Shown here: positions 1 to 9,420 of the stretch, piece by piece
Layout: each line of letters starts with the position of its first letter
Position numbering within the stretch: the first letter of the stretch is position 1
Origin: Phototrophicus methaneseepsis
GTDB taxonomy: Bacteria; Chloroflexota; Anaerolineae; Aggregatilineales; Phototrophicaceae
NCBI RefSeq assembly: GCF_015500095.1
Contig: NZ_CP062983.1
Coordinates: 1,488,001 to 1,552,000 of the forward strand
DNA length: 64,000 nucleotides
Direction: 5' to 3'
Notes under the pieces: model-generated
The model's database searches: none
Told to the model about the DNA's origin: nothing
What the model saw: only the letters and a program-made list of their open reading frames with translations
Program-made: the position numbers and the translations under genes

Positions 1-161
1 TCAATCAACTGGATGAGGGTAAAGCCTTGCATAAGGGTTGTGTCTTCTTCGATACTAGCGTCATTCACGACTTGATTGTGATGTGTCATGGCCCGCCTGA
101 ATTTGGGGAACAAGGCGAGCATATGACGCGCGACTTCATGACTGTCCCAGGTTTCTGCCAT
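1..161 (-). CDS. MarR-like transcriptional regulator, N-terminal fragment cut by window edge
   Basis: Only the first 53 codons are present; the gene runs off the left edge. The ATG at 159-161 has a GGAGA ribosome-binding site just upstream. The visible protein begins MAETWDSHEVARHMLALFPK and contains an FTLIQLI segment, which fits the first helix and the start of the winged-helix domain of MarR-family regulators. A perfect palindrome sits 26 bp upstream, as expected for an autoregulated regulator of this family. The family call is an inference from a short fragment; another small winged-helix family is possible. No target gene can be named, because nothing is divergently transcribed nearby. 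Confidence 0.5.
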   Translation of the reverse strand, partial: MAETWDSHEVARHMLALFPKFRRAMTHHNQVVNDASIEEDTTLMQGFTLIQLI

Positions 162-186
162 TTCATCTCCAACTAGTCAATATCAC

Positions 187-211
187 TGATAATCAAACGG
201 TTTGATTATCA
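187..211. promoter_or_regulatory. Perfect 25-bp palindrome, probable operator of the MarR-like gene
   Basis: Half-site TGATAATCAAAC (187-198) is exactly mirrored by GTTTGATTATCA (200-211) around one central G. An outer pair ATCAC (182-186) and GTGAT (215-219) is also complementary, slightly off centre. The size and AT-rich arms suit a MarR dimer. It lies just upstream of the minus-strand gene that starts at 161, so autorepression is the simplest reading (inference). Confidence 0.7.
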
Positions 212-390
212 ATTGTGATGATAGTCAGTCTAGTTGAGTATTTTAGGAGTGTCAATAGAAGAGGCTTAAGTTTTTACGTATTGTTAACGCATATACGCCT
301 TTTGAGGTACCTTCGTTGCAGCATAGGCCGGTTATAGAAGGTTGTCTATACGAGGAACTATCTATTTGTGTCCCTAAAATCTAAGACCCT

Positions 391-431
391 AAAAAGTACA
401 ACAGCCGCAAATTGATTCGTGCGGCTGTTGT
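391..431 (-). terminator. Rho-independent terminator of the serine hydrolase gene
   Basis: A 12-bp perfect stem, ACAACAGCCGCA (398-409) with TGCGGCTGTTGT (420-431), is followed on the minus strand by ACTTTTTAG. It lies about 70 bp after the stop of the hydrolase gene. The rest of 212-503 shows no convincing gene. Confidence 0.8.
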
Positions 432-503
432 AACGTGGGGGTAAGGAGTATGCAAAATTAGGTGATGGCCTATGAATGAAAACCCGGGATGCATCCTGCT
501 GTA

Positions 504-1874
504 CTAGCTTTCAATTCGATCCAACGGGTAACGGCCCATCCATAAACTGGTGACGTCGCCATTCTGGTCAGTCTCAAAGATCATCAGTTCACCTTGAGAA
601 GAGCCGCCGACCATCTTAAATCGGTGTTCATCGTATGGCTCCAGACGGAAGCTGCCTGCCATATTGCCATCGGCAGGTACGGCTTTTAGCCAGCCATCGA
701 CCACTTTTATTTCGATGCCATCATCGAGTGAACGCAAGGCATAGCGCCCCATATAAGGCTTCCAGCTCTGAAGTTGTTCAGGCGTTGGTTTGGGGATAGC
801 GCGCTTTTCTTCTGCCTCAAAAATGGGGATGAGTGTTCGCAGCATCATGTCTGAAATTTCGACAGGGTTAGTCCCTGTGTTCGTAAAGACCAGCACACCC
901 AACTTTAAGGCCGGGACCATGGCGATATTGGTTGTATAGCCAGGCAATCCGCCGCTGTGCCCGATCACCTTATGGTTCGCGACAGGGCGCATCCCAAAGC
1001 CGATGCCATACCCAACTGTGAAGTTATCGTTAATCAATACGGGGGAATGCATCTCGCGCAGGGTGCTGCTGCCCAGGATTTGGCTGCCGCCAGCTTCTCC
1101 ATCTCGGAATTGTAAGGACATAAATTTTGCCATATCCGCGACGGTGGAATACATCCCGCCTGCGGGTAAGAACCCGTTCTGGTTCCAATGTGGTGCGGGT
1201 GCGAAAGGCTCTCCTCGTGAGGGCAGATAGTAGCTGATGGCATATTCCTCTTCAGAGTAGCGCTCACGGTCAAAGCCTGTTGTCGTCATACCAAGCGGGC
1301 CGAGGATGTGCTCCTGAACGTATTCCACATAAGTCTGGCCTGCAATTTTGCTCAGCGTATGGCCCAGGATAGCAATCGCCAGATTCGAATACTTTGGCTC
1401 GAACATGGTCGGGAGGATCATCTCCAGGTCAGCAAGGCTGGCGATGAGTTCTTCAATTGTTGGCATATTCATATCGCGCCAACCCGCATGTGTGCCTTCA
1501 CGCGGCAACCCAGATGAATGCGATACGATTTGACGGAAGGTTGGCGACTTCGCATCTGGGAAGTTTGATTGAATGGCAAAATCAGTCAGATATTTTGCAA
1601 TGGGGTCATCTAATTGCAGCTTTCCTGCATCACGTAGCTGCATAAGCATCGTTGCGGTGAACAACTTCGTAATTGAAGCCACTCGGTAGACGGTCTTTTC
1701 GTTGGCTGCGATGCCTTTTTCGATATTGGCTGATCCGTAACCCTGATGCCAGATCAAGTCCTGATCAACGACGATACCAACGGACATTCCAGGAATTTGC
1801 CGATCTTCCAGCTCATAAGCTAGCTTGGCCCCAACGAGTTCGATTGCTGCGTGGATTGCATCAGTGATCGCCAT
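504..1874 (-). CDS. Serine beta-lactamase/class C-like hydrolase (CubicO type)
   Basis: The 456-residue protein has the three catalytic blocks of the beta-lactamase/D-Ala-D-Ala peptidase fold: SITK (the SxxK nucleophile motif) in an ASITKLFTATML segment, YSN (YxN) in YSNLAIAILGH, and HSGG in GHSGGLPGYTT, which replaces the usual KTG box. A roughly 100-residue C-terminal beta-rich tail follows, as in many CubicO-type esterases. No signal peptide is visible, so a cytoplasmic esterase or peptidase is likelier than a true beta-lactamase. The ATG at 1874 (MAITDAIH) is chosen over an in-frame TTG at 1967, which lacks a ribosome-binding site; a GAGGGG lies a little far (15 nt) upstream of the ATG. 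It is a single-gene transcript with its own terminator. The substrate is unknown. Confidence 0.85.
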   Translation of the reverse strand: MAITDAIHAAIELVGAKLAYELEDRQIPGMSVGIVVDQDLIWHQGYGSANIEKGIAANEKTVYRVASITKLFTATMLMQLRDAGKLQLDDPIAKYLTDFAIQSNFPDAKSPTFRQIVSHSSGLPREGTHAGWRDMNMPTIEELIASLADLEMILPTMFEPKYSNLAIAILGHTLSKIAGQTYVEYVQEHILGPLGMTTTGFDRERYSEEEYAISYYLPSRGEPFAPAPHWNQNGFLPAGGMYSTVADMAKFMSLQFRDGEAGGSQILGSSTLREMHSPVLINDNFTVGYGIGFGMRPVANHKVIGHSGGLPGYTTNIAMVPALKLGVLVFTNTGTNPVEISDMMLRTLIPIFEAEEKRAIPKPTPEQLQSWKPYMGRYALRSLDDGIEIKVVDGWLKAVPADGNMAGSFRLEPYDEHRFKMVGGSSQGELMIFETDQNGDVTSLWMGRYPLDRIES

Positions 1875-2124
1875 AGTGACAGCTATGTTCCCCTCAATTG
1901 ATCCAACGCTGGAGATTCTAGCAACATAGAGTTCATTTGACAAATAATTGTGCAATATTTGTTGCAAATTTATTTTGAGACTTATTTTTGTTGTTAAGCA
2001 CGCCCATCGTATGACAAAAGGCGGGTAAACTTCATAGAATAGGCATTTTGGTTCATATGGTTAGTAATGGAGATTGATTATAATGAGGTTATTGAACTTA
2101 GATTGAACACAAAGGCTGTTGGGG

Positions 2125-5100
2125 TTGCCCAAAAAACATCATACTCTCGTTCTTGCCATGCTCCTGATGGGGCTGGCCCTGGGAATGACCGTCATCGCGC
2201 AGAATGTCGTTGTTCCGCCAATGCTTGCTCCACAAGATGCGCTGAGCATCACCAGCCCAGAGGTGGGGGAGCCTGATTTTACAATCAATAGCACCGCCGA
2301 TACTATCGACGCAAACCCGGGCGATGGGCAGTGTGCGGATGCGGGCGGCCTGTGTACGCTGCGCGCAGCGATTATGGAGTCGAACGTGCTCCGGCTGACG
2401 CAGACGATTTACATTCCTGCTGGTACCTATTTGCTGACGATCCCTGGCGCGGATGAGGATGCGTCTGCCACGGGTGACCTCGATATCCTGGCCCCGGTTC
2501 TCATCGTGGGCGAAGATCAGGCTACGACAATTATTGATGGCAATAGCCTCGACCGTGTTTTCCATGTTTCATTTGTAGATGATTATCAGTCCCGTGGGAA
2601 CTCTGCTATCACAAGTGTAACGATCCAGGGGGGTAACGCCCCGTATGGTGCCGGCATCCTTCATGAGAAGGGGAAATGGACTGTCCAGTTTTCTATTGTG
2701 AAGGATAATTATGCCTATGGTCAGTATCCATGTGGTTCTAGCGCTGGTGCAGCAGCATATGCTGCCGGTCCAACATCATTTTTATTCTTATATACCACTA
2801 TCACAGAAAATCGCACGCCGAGCATATCAACAAACACTACTTTAGGTGCTATAGCAGGATTAAATGAAGTGCCTGCGCTTATTTATTCATCAGTCTATGA
2901 TAATGAGACAGATTGGGCTGTCGTTCTGGCAAAATCGGATTGCAGTATGGAGCCAGACGAGATTCACACTATCATGCAGTATTCAACAATCGCAAATAAT
3001 GCTGGTGGTGCAATTTATGTATATGACATGTACGCTGATTTGCAGAGCTTCACTGTATCAGGTAATGCACAGGGTATTTTGCTTGATAATCCATCAGATA
3101 CAACCTCGCCTTTGTCAGAGCCTTTTAAAATTGATGCCCTAACAGTAGCAAACAATGGATCCTATGGCCTTAAAATCGATGGCGATTATGATCACGTCAC
3201 AGTTACAAGCAGTATTCTAACTGGACATGCCCAAGATTGTGATGCCTCAGTTGCTCTGGCTCTATCATCCGGATATACCATAGCTTCTGATCACAGTCTC
3301 TATACCCAAGGGGCATGCCCTGTTGAGGATAGTGCAACAAATCTATTTAATACGGATCCCCTGCTACTGCCTTTGGCTGATAACGGAGGTTATACCCTCA
3401 CGCATGCCGTAGCAGAAAATAGCCCTGCTATTGGAAACGGTCTTTGTGGGAATGACCAGCGGGGATATATACCGGTGAGGCCCCTAGCATGTACGACTGG
3501 ATCTTACGAATACAATGACGCAGGAACAGACTTTCCTCCGACTTTAAACCTTTTAGACAGTACCGATTCCAGCTTTGTCATCCTTCCTGATGAACCTATG
3601 CAGCTTACGAGGCGAATCTTCTTTGAAATGCGTGGAGACATGTATGATCCTCTAGGCAATACGGCACCAAATGATGTTACCAATCCTGCAAATTACCTGC
3701 TAGCGATGCCCGGAGCCGATAATACCTTCCAGACCAGTAGTTGTGCGGCAGGTATTCAAGGTGATGACGTTGCGGTGCCAGTCACGAAGATTTTACATGG
3801 GAATCCATGGCCCGTGAATTATGGAGATACAACGCTCGCATCGGGTATATATGGTAGCGCGGGGATGCTAGAATTCGATGCTTTAGCTGTTGGGGGCACA
3901 GAACATTATCTACCTGCGGGTGACTATCGTTTCTTCATATGCGACAATCTGCAAGATGTTAACGGGATTTACCTTGATGGCGACGTTGACTATATGTCTG
4001 GCGGTGAATTTGTACGTGAATTTAATAACATTCAGCTACCGCTGCCGTCAGTTCCCAATTTAGAAGTACACTATGATGATCCCTATACAAATAAGGATAT
4101 TGAACCGGGCGAGTCAACCGAAATTGATGATAATGTGAAATATTTTCGGTTGGTATTCAATGTACCGATGGATGGATATCAGATTACAGATCCTGCCCAT
4201 ATACAGTTCATCCAAGGCGGCAGCAATGGTTATGTGGAAACAGAAAGTTGTGATGCACTAAATGGTGATGATGAGCTATTAACTGTGGATAGTCTGGAAA
4301 CGGGCGAAACCATAGGCGATATGTTCCGCTCTTGGCCGCCATTTTTCGAGGTTCGTTACTATATCGATCAATTGCTTACGCCGAATGCGTATCGTTTCGT
4401 GTTATGTGATAGCTTGATAAGCCGAGAGCATATCCCCTTAGATGGCGATAAAGATGGCATTCCTGGTGGCAACTTTATGGTAGATTTCTATGTTGCGGAA
4501 GTACCCCCCACGCCAACATCTTTTCCGACATTATTGGCTCCTACACTCAATGATGCGTCTGATTCTATAATTGCCTTGAACCTAACTGTACCCTCAGGTC
4601 AACTGGAGCCAGGTACTGTTATACAACTCGAACGTCGACAAGGCCCCAATAGCGAGATCATTGCAAACTTAAATACGGATGTTTCTACATATGTGGATAG
4701 CAACCTGACATGTGCTACACACTATAGTTATCGTACGCGCTTGTTTAATGATGGGGCTAATTTAGGAACATGGTCGCCTTCTCTTGATGTCATTACGGCT
4801 GATTGTATCGCCACTTTGAACGAGACGTTCGGCCTCTATAAAGAAGGTCAATGGCTATTCTACATCGTCAATGGTGAACAGCGGCAAGATGTGCGCTTTC
4901 AGTTTGGACCTCAGGAACCGGGCTGGACGCCGCTTGTGGGCGACTGGAATGGTGATGGAACCCAGGGCATTGGCCTTTATAAAGATGGCACCTTCAAATT
5001 GCGCAGCGTCACCGATGAAGGCGTAGAAGATACCGAGTTTACATATGGCACATCTGGATTTTTGCCAGTCGCAGGCGATTGGAATAATGATGGCAAAGAT

Positions 5101-6273
5101 ACCATTGGCGTCTTTGATGGTACACACTTCTATCTGCGCAATAGCAACGATACGGGCCTTGCAGATGTTGTTGTCAATTTTGGTGAGCCGGGTGGCTATC
5201 CAATTGCGGGTGATTGGGATGGCAATGGCGTCGATAGCGTCGGGTATTTCCTGAATCATCACTTTTACCTGGCTAGGACAGGTCTATCGCCCTCTATCTA
5301 TAGAGATTTTAACTTCCTGTCCGTGGATTGGACGCCCATTGCAGGTGATTGGGATGATGATGGCAATGATTCTATTGGCCTCTACAATTCAGGCCTATGG
5401 CGGCTGCGTAACTTCCTTACTGAAGGCTCGGTCGACTATGGCTTTACCTATGGCGAACGGACAGAAGGCTGGCAGCCTGTTGCTTTTATGAGTGATGCAG
5501 CCACTCTGAATCGCTTGTTTGCGGCTACAGTTCCGGTACCGCGTGTGACGCAAATTCCAGGCCCGACCTTTTCTACGCCAACACCCATGTGGTCCCTTGA
5601 GCTTTGTGAGGCAGATATTACTGTCGAATTTGTCAGCTTCGACCCACTTGGGGATGTTCGCTTTCGTGTCACTAATAATCGCCCCGTTATATCGACCCTG
5701 GAAGGTTTTAACCTGACCTGGCGTCAAATCTCCGGCCTGAGCTTCTCCCGCATGGTTGCTGGGGGCTATAGTGCGAATGATTTTCCTCCAACGGGCTCAG
5801 GGGTTATCGTATGGCTAAATCCAACCGATGGTGATGATATGCCACCCACATCTAGTACAAATGCGGATGATGGCGAGTGGGTAACAGATTTTGCCTTCCC
5901 GGGCTATTCATCAACCTTCCTGCATCTGGATTTTACGGGTATGGGGGCTGCACCATTAGATGATCTGGGTGTATTGCCATCTGATTTTAATGGCTCTTCA
6001 TTTGAGATAAGCTGTGGTGGATCTCTCTCGACCGTTAGCGTGACTTATCCTGGTTTCGCAACAGATAAACTCATGCCGACGTCAACACCCATAACGCCGA
6101 CGAACACGCCTATGCCGACGTCAACACTGGTAACGCCGACGAACACGCCTATACCGTCACCAACACCGGTAACACCAACGGATACGCCTATGCCGACGTC
6201 AACGCCAGTAACACCGACAGATACACCTATGCCGCCAACACCAACGACGACACCAACCCCACTGCCCGCATAG
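2125..6273 (+). CDS. Secreted mosaic protein: CSLREA-like motif, beta-helix, FG-GAP-like repeats, Pro/Thr tail
   Basis: A 1,382-residue exported protein. It starts at a TTG with AAAGG 9 nt upstream; another TTG two codons earlier is possible, and there is no ATG. A signal peptide (KKHH then a hydrophobic stretch to about residue 26) is followed by a CSLREA-like motif (CTLRAAI, about residue 77). A parallel beta-helix-like region with a choice-of-anchor block (PLADNGGYTLTH, PAIGNG, about 410-445) comes next. Then come less recognisable domains, and about 900-1125 four or five FG-GAP/VCBS-like units of the form GDWNGDG..GLY. A further beta domain ends in a 65-residue Pro/Thr tail. This looks like a surface or adhesin-type protein; no LPXTG or other sorting signal is visible, and the ligand is unknown. 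Confidence 0.8.
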   Translation: MPKKHHTLVLAMLLMGLALGMTVIAQNVVVPPMLAPQDALSITSPEVGEPDFTINSTADTIDANPGDGQCADAGGLCTLRAAIMESNVLRLTQTIYIPAGTYLLTIPGADEDASATGDLDILAPVLIVGEDQATTIIDGNSLDRVFHVSFVDDYQSRGNSAITSVTIQGGNAPYGAGILHEKGKWTVQFSIVKDNYAYGQYPCGSSAGAAAYAAGPTSFLFLYTTITENRTPSISTNTTLGAIAGLNEVPALIYSSVYDNETDWAVVLAKSDCSMEPDEIHTIMQYSTIANNAGGAIYVYDMYADLQSFTVSGNAQGILLDNPSDTTSPLSEPFKIDALTVANNGSYGLKIDGDYDHVTVTSSILTGHAQDCDASVALALSSGYTIASDHSLYTQGACPVEDSATNLFNTDPLLLPLADNGGYTLTHAVAENSPAIGNGLCGNDQRGYIPVRPLACTTGSYEYNDAGTDFPPTLNLLDSTDSSFVILPDEPMQLTRRIFFEMRGDMYDPLGNTAPNDVTNPANYLLAMPGADNTFQTSSCAAGIQGDDVAVPVTKILHGNPWPVNYGDTTLASGIYGSAGMLEFDALAVGGTEHYLPAGDYRFFICDNLQDVNGIYLDGDVDYMSGGEFVREFNNIQLPLPSVPNLEVHYDDPYTNKDIEPGESTEIDDNVKYFRLVFNVPMDGYQITDPAHIQFIQGGSNGYVETESCDALNGDDELLTVDSLETGETIGDMFRSWPPFFEVRYYIDQLLTPNAYRFVLCDSLISREHIPLDGDKDGIPGGNFMVDFYVAEVPPTPTSFPTLLAPTLNDASDSIIALNLTVPSGQLEPGTVIQLERRQGPNSEIIANLNTDVSTYVDSNLTCATHYSYRTRLFNDGANLGTWSPSLDVITADCIATLNETFGLYKEGQWLFYIVNGEQRQDVRFQFGPQEPGWTPLVGDWNGDGTQGIGLYKDGTFKLRSVTDEGVEDTEFTYGTSGFLPVAGDWNNDGKDTIGVFDGTHFYLRNSNDTGLADVVVNFGEPGGYPIAGDWDGNGVDSVGYFLNHHFYLARTGLSPSIYRDFNFLSVDWTPIAGDWDDDGNDSIGLYNSGLWRLRNFLTEGSVDYGFTYGERTEGWQPVAFMSDAATLNRLFAATVPVPRVTQIPGPTFSTPTPMWSLELCEADITVEFVSFDPLGDVRFRVTNNRPVISTLEGFNLTWRQISGLSFSRMVAGGYSANDFPPTGSGVIVWLNPTDGDDMPPTSSTNADDGEWVTDFAFPGYSSTFLHLDFTGMGAAPLDDLGVLPSDFNGSSFEISCGGSLSTVSVTYPGFATDKLMPTSTPITPTNTPMPTSTLVTPTNTPIPSPTPVTPTDTPMPTSTPVTPTDTPMPPTPTTTPTPLPA
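6073..6249 (+). repeat. Four 39-bp tandem repeats coding the Pro/Thr tail
   Basis: Units begin at 6073, 6112, 6151 and 6190, with a partial fifth at 6229. Each encodes a 13-residue variant of MPTSTPVTPTDTP. The repeat lies at the extreme C-terminus of the secreted mosaic protein and probably forms an extended, possibly glycosylated stalk. Such arrays commonly change in copy number by slippage. Confidence 0.9.
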
Positions 6274-6279
6274 TGAACC

Positions 6280-6310
6280 AAAAGAGCGTGCCAGGTCGCA
6301 CGCTCTTTTT
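6280..6310. terminator. Bidirectional terminator between convergent genes
   Basis: AAAAGAGCGTGC (6280-6291) pairs with GCACGCTCTTTT (6298-6309). It has A-rich and T-rich flanks on both sides, so it can end both the mosaic-protein gene on the plus strand and the sulfatase gene on the minus strand. Confidence 0.85.
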
Positions 6311-6324
6311 ATGTTTAACTTATG

Positions 6325-7791
6325 CTAGCGTTCATCGGTCTTTTGGGGGACCACATCCGTCGTTTCCTGGTACCACGTGAGTAACCGATCTTGCATGGAT
6401 AGGAGCACATCCCAGTATGTCTCATCATTGATGAGATTGTGTTGTTCGGCTGGATCATAGCGTAAATCGTACAGTTCATCTTGTTCATACAGTCGGCGCA
6501 CATATTTATAGTCTGATGTGCGGCACATAGCAGCCTTAGAGTGTGTACCATCTTCGCGCCCCTGGATGCTCACACGAGGATAATATAGCGCAGCTGGATC
6601 ATAAAATGCGGCGCTTTGCTGTTCCATCGCCTGTTCTTCGCCATAGATGCGCCCACCTTCGCAGAAGACAGCGTCCCGGTGTTCATCTTGTTCCCCAACG
6701 ATGAGTGGCAGCAGCGAACGGCCAAACGAATCGTAACCGGGGTCTATGCTTAGTAAGTCGAACACCGTTGCGGAAAAATCGACAAGTTCAACCAGGGCGT
6801 CGCTGATACGTGGTTTACTGGCTACATTGGCAGGGGGCTTAATTAAGAAGGGCACATTCGTCAGACAGTCCTGGAATGTATTCTGTGTCTTTTCTACTAA
6901 GCCATAATCCCCCGTAAAGTCACCGTGATCGGAGAAGAAGAAAATCGCGGTATCGTCATAGAGGTTGGCCTCTTTTAGAGCAGAAATGACCTTGCCAAAT
7001 TGGGCGTCGACGCGGGCACACATGCCATAATAAGTCGCTCTCAGTTCATCCCAGCGCTTTTCTGTCCAGCCCTGCAAATGCTGACCTTCGGCAATGCCTG
7101 CCAGAATTTGCGGGAACGGCGACCAATCATCTGGTGCGGGGATTCGCGGGGGTAATTGATCTCGCTCAATCATGCTGAACCAGGGATCTTCCACTCCATA
7201 AGGCGGGTGCGGATAACTCAGCGGCAAATAGATACAAAGCGGTTGATCGGCTGGCGCCTGTTTAATTTGTTCGACGGCTCCATCAACCATCGCCCAATCG
7301 CTATCGTAATAGACATCATCCGCGCCTGTTTCTAGCTTACCTGCGAAAAAAGAATAGTAATTATCGCCATCTGGGGCACCGCGCCATGTATCTATGCTGT
7401 GTAGATTGGGGGCGAGCGGGCGCTGTGGCTTGTATTTCACATCGCAGTACGCATCAAAGCCATTCTGAGCAGGGACGAGATCATTTTTGCCGCCCCACCA
7501 GACGAAGTAACCGTTGTCCTTCAGGATTTTGAGCAAAACAGGCTCATCTGGGTGCAGCATATGGAACATAGTGCGGTGGCCGCGCACATGAGGATACCAG
7601 CCTGTCATGAAGGAGCAGCGGCTGGGTGTGCAAACCGGGTTCTGGCAAAAAGCATGCCGGAATGACACCGCGTCCTGCTCGGCGAAGGCATCCAGATGTG
7701 GGGTGACAGCAGCAGGATTCCCCATGTGCCCCATCACATCACCGCGCCACTGATCCGGGTTAAAAATGAGAATATTTGGACGATCTGACAT
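6325..7791 (-). CDS. Type I sulfatase (Cys-type), module A
   Basis: This 488-residue arylsulfatase-superfamily enzyme hydrolyses sulfate esters after its active-site cysteine is converted to formylglycine. The signature is CTPSR with Cys54 in NPVCTPSRCSF, followed by TGWYPH. Metal-binding segments are visible at the N-terminus (NPDQWRGD) and in the middle (FFSDHGDFTGDYG). No signal peptide is present, so it should act in the cytoplasm on imported substrate. The start is the ATG at 7791; a GTG three codons earlier is less likely. It lies downstream of the module A operon but beyond a strong terminator, so it probably has its own promoter. The exact sulfated sugar cannot be told from sequence. 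Confidence 0.9.
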   Translation of the reverse strand: MSDRPNILIFNPDQWRGDVMGHMGNPAAVTPHLDAFAEQDAVSFRHAFCQNPVCTPSRCSFMTGWYPHVRGHRTMFHMLHPDEPVLLKILKDNGYFVWWGGKNDLVPAQNGFDAYCDVKYKPQRPLAPNLHSIDTWRGAPDGDNYYSFFAGKLETGADDVYYDSDWAMVDGAVEQIKQAPADQPLCIYLPLSYPHPPYGVEDPWFSMIERDQLPPRIPAPDDWSPFPQILAGIAEGQHLQGWTEKRWDELRATYYGMCARVDAQFGKVISALKEANLYDDTAIFFFSDHGDFTGDYGLVEKTQNTFQDCLTNVPFLIKPPANVASKPRISDALVELVDFSATVFDLLSIDPGYDSFGRSLLPLIVGEQDEHRDAVFCEGGRIYGEEQAMEQQSAAFYDPAALYYPRVSIQGREDGTHSKAAMCRTSDYKYVRRLYEQDELYDLRYDPAEQHNLINDETYWDVLLSMQDRLLTWYQETTDVVPQKTDER

Positions 7792-7855
7792 AAGAAACAC
7801 AATCCAAGAAGTTATTTTGAATAAAGTATGCCGTAGATGGTAGCGCTAAAATACA

Positions 7856-7883
7856 ACAGGGAGCAACCGCGGTTGCTCCCTGT
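7856..7883 (-). terminator. 28-bp perfect inverted repeat, terminator of module A operon
   Basis: Arms of 14 bp (7856-7869 and 7870-7883) pair perfectly around a GC centre and are followed on the minus strand by TGTATTTTAG. It sits just after the stop of the second sulfatase and before the first. The T-run is short, so a regulatory palindrome is an alternative. Confidence 0.65.
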
Positions 7884-7920
7884 GGATATAACGCATTTAC
7901 CAGTTGTGGGCACTCACAAG

Positions 7921-9396
7921 TTACAGTTCATCCGGGTGCCGTTTGGCTAACTTCTCAGCCGCTGCAGCGCGACCAGTGGCCTTTAAGCGTTCGATATACT
8001 GCGGCAGTCGTCCGCGTGTATAAAAAGGCCCACCTTCACGCATGACAGTCATGAGCGGATCAACATCATACTTGCTGGTGAACATCTGATTTTGCTGCCA
8101 CTCTGCCAATAAGCTCATGGCCTTATCGGCCACATGTGGCAGTTCATCCACCAGATTGGTTTCTTCGTGCGGGTCTTGGGTCAGGTTGTACAGCATGACC
8201 TCATCGAGGTCTTTATAGCCGTCGTGATACGTCCTCAGGCAGATGTAATCATCGCCCTGGTAATCAAAGCGTACCCCTCGCTGGCAGGACCATGTGCCCT
8301 GGCTGGTCACCACGTAATCGCGCCCGCTTTCTTCACCTGTGCGGAACGCCTCCGCGAAGGATTGACCATCCCAGTTATCCGGGACTGTACCGCCGAGCAG
8401 TTCAATGGCTGTAGCGGCCCAATCGAAGTGATAGTGCAGGGCGTTATCGACGCGCTCTGTTTCGCTGATACCCGGCCAGCGGATGAGGAGCGGCACTTTA
8501 CAGGTGATTTCATCGGCTGTTTGATGATCGCCCCAGATGTTCAGTTCACCGATATTCTCGCCATGATCAGCCCCGATGACGATGATGGTGTCTTCATAGA
8601 TGCCTAAATCTCTGAGTTTATCGATAATACGGCCGACCCACAGATCTGCATAGAGGATGCCCGTATCGTAGTTATCGACCCATTTACGCACAGCATCCAT
8701 CGAATCAATGCTGTTGAGGTGGCGTGGTAAGGTCGGGAAGCCTTCCTCACCTGTGAGGCCGTTAGGCTCCTGGGCGCTGTGAGCGCCGAAGCCGTTCCAG
8801 CAGCGCTGCCACATCTCTTCTGTGAACCACTCCGGCAGCGGATCATCCGCGAAGGGCTCGCCAAAATCTTCCGGTGACCGGAAAGGTGTGTGTGGGTCCC
8901 ACAAGTTGATGTGCAGGAACCAGTTTTCGTCCTGTCCGTTGCGCTCCAGCCAATCGAGCGCGACAGGGGCGATTTCGTCCGCGCGTTCACCGCCATTTTT
9001 GCCCGTGTTGTAAATTTCGTTAAAGCTAGCGTACCAGTGCCATGCCGCGTGTCGCTGCCCAAATGGGCTGATGGTGACTGTTTTCATGCCTGTTTTGGCG
9101 AGGGCCTGCATCCAACCTGTGCGGCTGAAGACATCCTGGTGCCCGCGATTGCGCCCCTCAATATAAGGCTGGGACGCGACGCCGCCATGGTTCACGACGC
9201 CAGTATGGAAGCCTGTACGCCCACTCCAAAGGGCTGTGCGCGAGGGCAGACAGGGCGCGTCAGAAATATAGATGTTGGTAAAGCGTGTGCTTTCTTTAGC
9301 CAGTTGATCAATATGAGGGGTCGTGTTGCGATGATAGCCATAGCAACCCATATGGTCGGGCCGCAGGCTGTCAATATCAATATAAAGTAGACGCAT
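7921..9396 (-). CDS. Type I sulfatase (Cys-type), last gene of module A operon
   Basis: A 491-residue sulfatase. The formylglycine motif is CLPSR with Cys49 in DAPCLPSRTALWSGR. Conserved metal and substrate segments include DIDSLRPDHMG at the N-terminus, NLWDPHTPF, and IGADHGENIGE in the second half. The ATG at 9394-9396 has AAAAGGA 7-8 nt upstream. The gene follows the larger sulfatase by only 24 bp and is therefore co-transcribed with the transporter genes. It shares little beyond the family motifs with the other sulfatases here, which suggests different positional specificity on the same sulfated glycan (inference). No export signal is seen. Confidence 0.9.
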   Translation of the reverse strand: MRLLYIDIDSLRPDHMGCYGYHRNTTPHIDQLAKESTRFTNIYISDAPCLPSRTALWSGRTGFHTGVVNHGGVASQPYIEGRNRGHQDVFSRTGWMQALAKTGMKTVTISPFGQRHAAWHWYASFNEIYNTGKNGGERADEIAPVALDWLERNGQDENWFLHINLWDPHTPFRSPEDFGEPFADDPLPEWFTEEMWQRCWNGFGAHSAQEPNGLTGEEGFPTLPRHLNSIDSMDAVRKWVDNYDTGILYADLWVGRIIDKLRDLGIYEDTIIVIGADHGENIGELNIWGDHQTADEITCKVPLLIRWPGISETERVDNALHYHFDWAATAIELLGGTVPDNWDGQSFAEAFRTGEESGRDYVVTSQGTWSCQRGVRFDYQGDDYICLRTYHDGYKDLDEVMLYNLTQDPHEETNLVDELPHVADKAMSLLAEWQQNQMFTSKYDVDPLMTVMREGGPFYTRGRLPQYIERLKATGRAAAAEKLAKRHPDEL

Positions 9397-9420
9397 CGTT
9401 AAATCCTTTTGTATGAAGTT

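Noticed and set aside
504-1874. True class C beta-lactamase resistance gene
   Set aside because: The KTG box is replaced by HSGG and no signal peptide is visible. A CubicO-type esterase/peptidase is more likely.
6073-6249. A CRISPR array
   Set aside because: The 39-bp repeats are contiguous without spacers and are in frame within a coding region for a Pro/Thr tail.
7856-7883. An operator or recombination site made by the 28-bp perfect palindrome
   Set aside because: Its place right after a stop codon and before a T-rich stretch fits a terminator better, though the short T-run leaves some doubt.
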